From Actinomycetota bacterium (lineage in GTDB: Bacteria; Actinomycetota; Thermoleophilia; UBA2241): a stretch of DNA of 35,178 nt. The stretch covers positions 1 to 35,178 of the forward strand of contig JAPLCM010000314.1 of assembly GCA_026392275.1 (NCBI GenBank), written 5' to 3'. Each line of letters starts with the position of its first letter. Positions within the stretch are counted from its first letter, which is position 1. Below, piece after piece: positions 30,393 to 35,178 of this stretch. The notes under the pieces are model-generated. The model searched no databases. It was not told the origin of the DNA and worked only from the letters and a program-made list of their open reading frames with translations. The position numbers and the translations under genes are program-made.

Positions 30393-31351
30393 CCGGCCAC
30401 ATCTTCCCCTGCCGGCCGGCCTTCGCCGGCCGGCCGGTCCGCCCGACGTCGGCGCAGGCACTCGTCGAGCTCCAGGCCGCAGAGCAGCGCCAGGTTCACC
30501 AGCCACAGCCAGGTGAGCACCATGACGATGCTCCCGAGGAAGCCGTACACGCGCCCGTAGTCGGCGAAGTAGCGCACCCACAGGGAGAAGCCGACGGAGA
30601 CAAGGAGGGCCGACAGGCTGCCGATGAAGCTGCCCCATGACACGATCCGCGTGAGGGGCCGCGACGACCCCGGCGTGGACGCGTAGAGCACCGCCAGGAT
30701 GAGCGTGCCGCAGAGGAGGAACAGGGTCCACGCGATCACCGACGACAGCGTCGTCGTGACGTCGCCGAGGTCGAGACTGTCGCCGAGAAGCCGCGTGAAG
30801 TTGGAGCTCACCCCGAACACGACCACCATGAGCACCATGAGCACGAGGATCACGAGACCGATCAGGAGTTGGCGCGGCAAGCGGCGCAGAAAGTCGTCCG
30901 GCTGGGCGACGCCGCGTATCGTCGCAGCGGCGACGGTGAAGCCGCCCACATACCTGCTCAGACCATAGATGGCGAACGCGAAGCCGGTCGCGATGGCGAT
31001 CCAGCCCGGCGTGCCGGCTGCGGCGGCCCGGCCGCCCTGCTGAGCGGCATCGAGCAGGGCGCCGGTGCCCTCGCCGTCGAGACGCGCCGCTTTGGCGGCC
31101 TCGAGACCGCCGCGCTGGCCGAGCAGATTGGCGGCGGCGGCGACGGCCACCGCCGCCGGGAACGCCACGAGCATGACGTAATAGGCCAGCGACGCCGCGC
31201 TCGTCGTGAGCCCGTCGCGGCCGCCGCGCACGACGACGTCACGGACGAGAGCCGGCAGGCCACGCTTCCAGCGAGGCCCGATCCAGAAGGCGGGCAGGGG
31301 AGGCTCGCCCGGGCGCACCAGATCGGACGGCTGTGGATGGTCGGCGGCCAT
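30389..31351 (-). CDS. YihY/BrkB family membrane protein
   Basis: The 320-aa polytopic protein belongs to the YihY/BrkB (formerly RNase BN) family, about six transmembrane helices, function unsettled; earlier RNase assignment was wrong. Seen: GLTTSAASLAYYVMLVAFPA (helix 1 with the family AxxLAYYxLLSLFP motif), WIAIATGFAFAIYGLSRYV, LIGLVILVLMVLMVVVFGV, AWTLFLLCGTLILAVLYAS, a Ser/Leu-rich helix near 240, and the family signature YGxxYG...GSIVMVLTWLWLVNLALLCGLELDE. The tail is basic. A TAGGCT box lies 5 nt before the ATG, so translation is probably leaderless. The stop overlaps the two-component remnant. Confidence 0.85.
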   Translation of the reverse strand: MAADHPQPSDLVRPGEPPLPAFWIGPRWKRGLPALVRDVVVRGGRDGLTTSAASLAYYVMLVAFPAAVAVAAAANLLGQRGGLEAAKAARLDGEGTGALLDAAQQGGRAAAAGTPGWIAIATGFAFAIYGLSRYVGGFTVAAATIRGVAQPDDFLRRLPRQLLIGLVILVLMVLMVVVFGVSSNFTRLLGDSLDLGDVTTTLSSVIAWTLFLLCGTLILAVLYASTPGSSRPLTRIVSWGSFIGSLSALLVSVGFSLWVRYFADYGRVYGFLGSIVMVLTWLWLVNLALLCGLELDECLRRRRADRPAGEGRPAGEDVAG

Positions 31352-31356
31352 GACGT

Positions 31357-31362
31357 AGCCTA
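31357..31362 (-). promoter_or_regulatory. Candidate -10 box of YihY gene
   Basis: TAGGCT on the minus strand ends 5 nt before the ATG at 31351, one base closer than the other leaderless genes. No Shine-Dalgarno sequence. Confidence 0.35.
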
Positions 31363-31403
31363 CCGTGCCGCCTCGCGGCGGGCCAGAAGGCGGGCGGCGG
31401 CCA

Positions 31404-32165
31404 TCAGCGCACGCCCAGACCGGCCAGCGCGGCCCTGGCGGCCGGGATGCTGAGCGGCGCGTACGTGCTGCGCAGCTCGTGCGCCGTCACGGGCAGCCAG
31501 ATGGAGCCGTCGCGCCCGTCGCCGAGGGGCGTCGCGCGGCCCTGGACGAAACGCCAGGCCGTGAACGCCGCCATAAGAGCGTCGAGCGAGTCGTGGTCGT
31601 AGTAGTCATCCCACTGCAGGCCGAGACGCCGCAGGGTGAGCACGCGCAGGCGCAGCCCGGCGCGCGTGCTCTTGGGCGGCGGCGTGCCTCCGAGCAGCGT
31701 CACGAAGCCGGCGTGCGGATACACCTCGAGCACCGCCGGCGCCTGGCCGAGCTCGCCGGGCAGCGCTCCGGGCGCCGGCGGCTCGTAGCCCACCCGGCCC
31801 AGCTCCTTGAAGTACGCCCAGCCGGCGTACATCCAGGCGTAGCGCCGGGCCTTGGCCTCAGCCTGCGCCCGCGTGGGGACCTGATACACCGAGATGCGCC
31901 GGTGCAGCAGCTCGGCGTCGCAGGTGCGCGAGTGAGCGGCGCCGCCGGGGAGCGCCCGCTTGGGGCGCTGCGGGGCGTCGATGCCGATGACCGCCGGCCG
32001 CAGGCCGGCGACCCAGTCGAGCAGCCGCCCCCGGTCGCCGGGCTCGCGCTCGTCGGCCTCGCGCCACTCCACGACCTCGAGCGTGCGCCCGCAGCGCACG
32101 GCCACCGCCACGCAGGGGCGGCTGGCGGCGATGTCGAGGCCGATGACGAGCGGTCCGGCGTCCAT
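31404..32165 (-). CDS. DUF429 protein (RNase H-like fold)
   Basis: The 253-aa protein fits the DUF429 family. It starts with the strand VIGLDIAASRPCVAVAV typical of RNase H-like/actin-like folds, followed by AVIGIDAPQRPKRALPGG, then a conserved CDAELLHRRISVYQVPT, VLEVYPHAGF and a C-terminal DYYDHDSLDALMAAFTAW. The acidic residues D10, D61 and D192/D195 are positioned like a nuclease metal site; function is not known. An extended -10 (TGC-TACCAT) ends 7 nt before the ATG, giving a leaderless start. The gene follows OsmC by 57 bp, likely separately transcribed. Confidence 0.8.
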   Translation of the reverse strand: MDAGPLVIGLDIAASRPCVAVAVRCGRTLEVVEWREADEREPGDRGRLLDWVAGLRPAVIGIDAPQRPKRALPGGAAHSRTCDAELLHRRISVYQVPTRAQAEAKARRYAWMYAGWAYFKELGRVGYEPPAPGALPGELGQAPAVLEVYPHAGFVTLLGGTPPPKSTRAGLRLRVLTLRRLGLQWDDYYDHDSLDALMAAFTAWRFVQGRATPLGDGRDGSIWLPVTAHELRSTYAPLSIPAARAALAGLGVR

Positions 32166-32172
32166 ACCGCAG

Positions 32173-32181
32173 ATGGTAGCA
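32173..32181 (-). promoter_or_regulatory. Extended -10 promoter of DUF429 gene
   Basis: TGC plus TACCAT on the minus strand ends 7 nt before the ATG at 32165. No Shine-Dalgarno sequence; -35 not recognised. Confidence 0.5.
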
Positions 32182-32222
32182 GACGCAGGGCGAGTGGCGG
32201 AGGGCGCCGCGCCCGGGCAGAC

Positions 32223-32627
32223 TCAGCCCGGCAGACCCCGCGTGGTCGTGACCGCAAACTCCGGCGGGTCCTGGATGTGGCGTCTCACGGCGCACTGGTC
32301 GACGGCTCGCACGATCGCCTGCTCGTACTTCTCGGGGAAACCCTCGGGCAGTCGCAGGTCGAAGGTGATGCGCCCGATCATGCCCTTCTGCGGATCGGCC
32401 TCCGTGGTCATGGCTATGCCGCTGCCGGCCGGGTCGATGCCGCGCTGCTTCATGAAGGCGAGCATGAAGATGCCGGCGCACGTCCCCAGGGATGCCAGAA
32501 ACAGGTCGAAGGGCGCCGGCGCGGAGCCGTCCCCGCCGCCGCTCACCGGCTGGTCGGTCACGATGGTGAATCCCTTGTAGGCGGCATCCACCTTGAGGTT
32601 GCCGGGGAACGAGATCTTCATCTCCAT
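32223..32627 (-). CDS. OsmC/YhfA-family protein
   Basis: The 134-aa peroxiredoxin-like protein has the two conserved OsmC cysteines: C50 in LASLGTCAGIF and the second in VDQCAVRRHI near residue 112. APFDLFLASLG is the family entry motif. OsmC proteins reduce organic hydroperoxides or act on polysulfides. GAGGAGAG is 7 nt from the ATG. It lies 13 bp after the secreted TIM-barrel gene and so is probably in that operon. There is no OhrR-type regulator near. Length is standard for the short YhfA type. Confidence 0.88.
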   Translation of the reverse strand: MEMKISFPGNLKVDAAYKGFTIVTDQPVSGGGDGSAPAPFDLFLASLGTCAGIFMLAFMKQRGIDPAGSGIAMTTEADPQKGMIGRITFDLRLPEGFPEKYEQAIVRAVDQCAVRRHIQDPPEFAVTTTRGLPG

Positions 32628-32640
32628 GGCGTGACTCTCC

Positions 32641-33954
32641 TCACGGTTTGACGAGGGTGACATCGCGCACGCCCCAGCGCTGCCAGTCCGGAGCATCGCC
32701 GCGGGCCACGAAGCCGATCACGTTGCGACCCTTGGCGTTGAGCATGCTCCCGGGGATGGCGATGGACTGCACACCGCTCCATCTGCCCTTGAGACCGCGG
32801 TCGAGCGCGCCGCCGTCCTGCCAGTTCACGAGCAGCCTGACCTCATCGGTCTGCACGTCCCAGAGGCGGAAGTGCAGGATCCGCTGGCCACTCTGCTTCG
32901 GCGCCTGGTAGAAGACCTCCTTGAGATGCGTGGAGTCGCCGGGGCAGTTGCCCAGCGGGGGCGCGTAGGGAAAGTCCCTGGGGAGCGCCGGCTTCTGGAT
33001 CTTGTTGAAACGCACGTTCTTCAGCGCCTGCCAGTTGGCGGCGCTGGTGGTCGCCCAGTCGTACATGCTGCCGCCGAGGCACCCGGTCTCGCGCAGGGCG
33101 CGCACGTAGCCCAGGGTCTCGCTGCCCGACGACTTCGACGCATCGCCGGCGATCACGTGGATGGGGATCGTGGGGCGCGCGGTCTGCTCGCGGATGATGC
33201 TCACGTTCTCGCGGGTCTCGTTGTAGGCGTGCGCGTAGCCGTCGCCGTGATAGGTGTAGTAGCCCATCGGTACGATGACGTCGTACGCGGCCGCGACGTC
33301 CTTGTAGGGGAAGTCAGGCCAGTACGTCGAGTTGATCTTCATGCCAGCCGGCGACGGGATGATGCCGCCGAGCGGATAGCCCTTGCCCACGGCCTTGCGG
33401 AGCCTCTCTGACAGGGTCTTGAGACGGGCGCTGCGCGTGCTCGCCGGCTTGACGGTGCTGTCCTCGATGTCGACGGCGAACGAGTCGAACTCCTGGCCGT
33501 CGGACGTGCGGAAGTCGATGGCTGCCATACTCCGCTGGTAGTCCTTGTCCTTGTCCTTGGCGGGATCCTTGAAGCTCGGCAGATACCACGCCACGATCCT
33601 CATCTTTCGGGCGTGACACTCCTTGATGAACACGGCCATGGCGGCCGGCTTGAACAGGGGCGTCGTGGCCGGATTGTGGTAATTGGCCGTCTCGATGTAC
33701 AGCGTGCGCACGCCGTGCGCGGCCATGTCTTTGACGGCCGCGGCCGGGTCGTTCCAACCCGAGGGGTCGTACATGTCGACCCAGGCGCCGAGGCCGCGAT
33801 ACGCGGTGATGGAGGCCGAGCCGGCGGCGGCGGACGCCGGCGGGCGCGCCGCCGCCATCGCGAGGCCGACGAGAACGGTGAGCCCGGCAACGAGGAGCAT
33901 GCGGCCGGGCCTTCTGCGCGAGCATGGATGGGTGTGGGAGGAGCGAAGCGTCAC
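32641..33954 (-). CDS. Secreted glycoside-hydrolase-like TIM-barrel protein
   Basis: The 437-aa exported protein starts at GTG 33954 (AAGGGGG 7 nt upstream). The signal is about 1-45: Arg-rich RRRPGR, then LLVAGLTVLVGLAMAAARP. The mature part is a TIM barrel: LGAWVDMYDPSGWND, MAAHGVRTLYIETANYHNP, MRIVAWYLPSF, FDSFAVDIEDS (likely acidic catalytic residues D-x-E-D), DVIVPMGYYTYHG and a closing strand GGSMYDWATTSA. The C-terminal 110 residues form a beta-rich domain, probably binding carbohydrate. Similar actinobacterial proteins are called putative glycosyl hydrolases; the sugar is unknown. TATACT about 38 nt upstream is a fair -10. The next gene is OsmC. Confidence 0.7.
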   Translation of the reverse strand: MTLRSSHTHPCSRRRPGRMLLVAGLTVLVGLAMAAARPPASAAAGSASITAYRGLGAWVDMYDPSGWNDPAAAVKDMAAHGVRTLYIETANYHNPATTPLFKPAAMAVFIKECHARKMRIVAWYLPSFKDPAKDKDKDYQRSMAAIDFRTSDGQEFDSFAVDIEDSTVKPASTRSARLKTLSERLRKAVGKGYPLGGIIPSPAGMKINSTYWPDFPYKDVAAAYDVIVPMGYYTYHGDGYAHAYNETRENVSIIREQTARPTIPIHVIAGDASKSSGSETLGYVRALRETGCLGGSMYDWATTSAANWQALKNVRFNKIQKPALPRDFPYAPPLGNCPGDSTHLKEVFYQAPKQSGQRILHFRLWDVQTDEVRLLVNWQDGGALDRGLKGRWSGVQSIAIPGSMLNAKGRNVIGFVARGDAPDWQRWGVRDVTLVKP

Positions 33955-33992
33955 GCGTGGACCCCCTTGGGTGGCCGTCGCTTTCGTCCCCA

Positions 33993-33998
33993 AGTATA
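33993..33998 (-). promoter_or_regulatory. -10 box of secreted TIM-barrel gene
   Basis: TATACT on the minus strand lies 38 nt before the GTG at 33954; the leader carries AAGGGGG. A -35 is not evident. It sits about 175 bp from the divergent promoter at 34173. Confidence 0.5.
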
Positions 33999-34044
33999 CG
34001 ACGAGGCGGCGGGCGGGCCTGCCCACCGCCTCCCGCCGCCCCAC

Positions 34045-34118
34045 GCGCGCCGGCCGGCCCGACCGTCACCGTCGCCGCCCCCGCGCGCCGGCCGGCCTGA
34101 CCCTCACCCCCGCCGCCC
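34045..34118. repeat. Two tandem 36-bp repeats between divergent genes
   Basis: Copies at 34045-34080 and 34083-34118, period 38 bp, are alike at about 32 of 36 positions: GCGCGCCGGCCGGCC, then GACC, TCACC and CGCCGCCC. The whole is strongly C-rich on the plus strand. It is in the 253-bp gap between two promoters and could bind a regulator or be a simple duplication. Nothing else is seen in this gap. Confidence 0.65.
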
Positions 34119-34172
34119 GCCTTCCCGGCCTCGAGCCCGGCGGCTCGACGTTACGCCGCCCTGCCTTCGTGG

Positions 34173-34178
34173 TAGGTT
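34173..34178 (+). promoter_or_regulatory. Probable -10 box of PH-domain gene
   Basis: TAGGTT lies 29 nt before the GTG at 34208, the same hexamer as in the HTH-GAF promoter. -35 TTACGC at 34151-34156 is a weak match with 16-nt spacing. Confidence 0.35.
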
Positions 34179-34207
34179 GCTGCCGACACGACCGCGAGGG
34201 AGGGCCC

Positions 34208-34726
34208 GTGAGCGTCGACTACGTCATGCAGCAACTCGGAGCCAACGAGAAGATCCTCTACACCGAGCGCCACCACTGGGTGTTCTTCGTCGCCGAGATG
34301 ATCAAGTGGATCCTGTTCGCCGCAGCTGTGCTGGCCCTCGTCATCGTCCTCAGGGTCTGGTTGTTCGAGGGCGCCGGCTGGGTGTGGTGGCTGCTGCTCA
34401 TCTTTCTCGTCCCCGCCGTGCGCATCGCCTGGGGCTTCCTGTCGTGGCGCATGAACGTGTACGTGCTCACCAACCGGCGCGTCATCGAATCGACGGGCGT
34501 CCTCAGCAAGCGCGTCGCCGACTCCTCGCTGGAGAAGCTCACCGACATCGTGCTCAAGCAGTCGATCCTCGGGCGCATGCTCAACTACGGCGACATCATC
34601 GTGCTGACGGCCGCCGCCGGAGCGGGCATCAACAACCTGAAGCAGATCCGCCGGCCGATGGAGTTCAAGACCCAGATGCTCGATGCCAAGGAGGAGCTCG
34701 AGCGCGAGCTCGGCGCGAGCAACTGA
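34208..34726 (+). CDS. Bacterial PH-domain membrane protein
   Basis: The 172-aa protein starts at GTG 34208 with GAGGGAGG 4-5 nt upstream. Residues 1-25 are cytoplasmic (YVMQQLGANEKILYTERHHW, a motif at the start of bPH2/YdbT-type proteins). Two helices follow, at 27-50 and 56-76 (FFVAEMIKWILFAAAVLALV and WVWWLLLIFLVPAVRIAWGF). The PH domain follows: VYVLTNRRVIESTGVLSK, SLEKLTDIVLKQSILGRMLN, YGDIIVLTAA, then a helix EELERELGA. These proteins are anchored membrane adaptors of unknown role. It converges on a hairpin terminator. Confidence 0.85.
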   Translation: MSVDYVMQQLGANEKILYTERHHWVFFVAEMIKWILFAAAVLALVIVLRVWLFEGAGWVWWLLLIFLVPAVRIAWGFLSWRMNVYVLTNRRVIESTGVLSKRVADSSLEKLTDIVLKQSILGRMLNYGDIIVLTAAAGAGINNLKQIRRPMEFKTQMLDAKEELERELGASN

Positions 34727-34729
34727 GGC

Positions 34730-34765
34730 GGCCGGCCCGGCCGCGCCAGCGCGGCGCCGCCGGCC
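34730..34765. terminator. Hairpin terminator after PH-domain gene
   Basis: Outer stem GGCCGGC (34730-34736) with GCCGGCC (34759-34765) and inner stem GCCGCG (34740-34745) with its complement at 34750-34755 around CCAG; an internal loop of three bases on each side. It begins 3 bp after the stop and borders the minus-strand remnant. Confidence 0.55.
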
Positions 34766-34923
34766 TCAGGCACAGCACACGGTGCCGAATGCCTCGGCGG
34801 AGGCGGCGGCGATGCTCACCACGAGCTGGTCGTGACCTGCCCGCAGCAGGTCGTGCGGTTCAGGTTGCAGGCGCTGATGGGCTCGACGTAGACCCTGCTC
34901 AGGTCATCGTCGCCGTCGCTCAC
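34766..34923 (-). pseudogene. Remnant of a radical SAM gene linked to the ferredoxin
   Basis: From GTG 34923, which overlaps the ferredoxin stop as GTGA, the frame reads SRVYVEPISACNLNRTTC and stops at TGA after 35 codons. This is the N-terminal strand and cluster loop of a radical SAM enzyme (CxxxCxxC), but the second cysteine is Arg (CGC in place of TGC). The frame shifted by one gives AGHDQLVVSIAAASAEAFG and ends at 34766, which looks like the C-terminus of a different protein or domain. So most of the enzyme is lost. Radical SAM proteins beside this ferredoxin type are common near aldehyde ferredoxin oxidoreductase genes. Confidence 0.55.
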
Positions 34924-35177
34924 GGGCGCGGATGGGCCTTGCGCAGGTCGTCAAGAGACGGGAAGGCGATGGCGCCGGCCTCGCAGAGGCTCGCACAATG
35001 CGAGCCGCCGACAACGCAGGCTGTGCGCTCCGCCACGAGCACTCTGCCGTCGACCAGGCCGTACACGCCCTGCTTGCAGAAGTCGAGGCAGACGCGGCAT
35101 CCGTCGCGACAGGCCGCCCCGTCGATGGTCGGTCCCCAGTCGATCTGTTCACGCGGGATTCCGTCAAGCCACCCCAT
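34920..35177 (-). CDS. 4Fe-4S ferredoxin-like protein (at window edge)
   Basis: The 85-aa protein starts at an ATG one base from the window end, so a longer N-terminus cannot be excluded. It begins MGWLDGIPREQIDWGPTIDG. First cluster: C-x3-C-x2-C-x3-C (CRDGCRVCLDFC), near residues 23-34; second: C-x6-C-x3-C (CVVGGSHCASLC), followed by EAGAIAFPSLDDLRK, the usual end of this ferredoxin family. The first site has a longer gap than classic CxxCxxC. The second lacks one of four cysteines in the usual place, so one cluster may be incomplete or use another ligand. It is an electron carrier in anaerobic metabolism, upstream of the radical SAM remnant. Confidence 0.8.
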   Translation of the reverse strand: MGWLDGIPREQIDWGPTIDGAACRDGCRVCLDFCKQGVYGLVDGRVLVAERTACVVGGSHCASLCEAGAIAFPSLDDLRKAHPRP

Positions 35178-35178
35178 A

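Noticed and set aside
31404-33954. DUF429, OsmC and secreted barrel as one functional pathway
   Set aside because: DUF429 has its own extended -10 promoter, and the three families have no known common process; only OsmC and the barrel are likely co-transcribed.
1-35178. tRNA, rRNA, CRISPR array, phage or insertion-sequence genes
   Set aside because: No cloverleaf-like segment, integrase, transposase or repeat-spacer pattern was recognised by eye; a covariance-model scan would settle the RNA question.

Overview
The window is about 35.2 kb of very GC-rich bacterial DNA, with G or C at nearly every third codon position. Gene content points to a deep-branching high-GC Gram-positive, perhaps Thermoleophilia-like or a related anaerobic actinobacterial lineage. 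This placement is an inference: hopanoid synthesis, an excisionase/MerR-GAF regulator pair, many Fe-S proteins of anaerobic type (iron-sulfur flavoprotein, aldo/keto reductase with a ferredoxin tail, ferredoxin next to a radical SAM remnant) and frequent leaderless genes. No rRNA, tRNA, CRISPR array, integrase or intact insertion sequence was seen. The region looks like ordinary chromosome with several decaying genes.

Layout. 1-1.2 kb: end of an RND exporter and a ferritin-like protein with a basic tail. 1.3-5.2 kb: an MFS transporter, divergent from two tandem paralogous HTH-GAF regulators that share an unusually similar promoter. 5.3-8.8 kb: an exonuclease-DinG helicase and an ArsR repressor. 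8.8-10.9 kb: small membrane proteins, an ABC-2 permease remnant, an AIM24-family protein and a small hydrophilic protein. 10.9-13.5 kb (minus): a DUF2779 nuclease, a Mug-like glycosylase and an iron-sulfur flavoprotein. 13.6-15.3 kb (plus): a small membrane protein, then DUF169-MntA-HepT, the last two a type VII toxin-antitoxin pair. 15.4-19.4 kb: a secreted protein, an RDD membrane protein, an N-formylglutamate amidohydrolase-like enzyme and a secreted beta-propeller. 19.4-23.6 kb: a truncated HD-GYP protein, an Fe-S aldo/keto reductase, an asparaginase, an orphan open frame and HisG.

23.8-30.0 kb (minus) is a compact hopanoid operon, hpnC-hpnD-hpnE-prenyl synthase-shc. It would take C15 prenyl diphosphate through presqualene diphosphate and hydroxysqualene to squalene, and then to hopene. 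Upstream of it lie a chimeric two-component remnant and a YihY/BrkB membrane protein. 31.4-34.0 kb (minus): DUF429, OsmC and a secreted TIM-barrel protein. 34.2-35.2 kb: a PH-domain membrane protein converging on a radical SAM remnant and a ferredoxin at the window edge.

The clearest system-level signal is start architecture. About ten genes have no Shine-Dalgarno sequence and instead carry a TANNNT-type -10 box that ends 5-9 nt (usually 6-7) before the start codon, as expected for leaderless mRNAs. Convergent gene pairs are separated by strong GC hairpins. No wholly new multi-gene system is evident. The best candidates for a second look are the twin HTH-GAF regulators, the DUF2779-glycosylase-flavoprotein cluster, the DUF169-MntA-HepT operon and the remodelled signalling genes (HD-GYP and receiver-kinase chimera).
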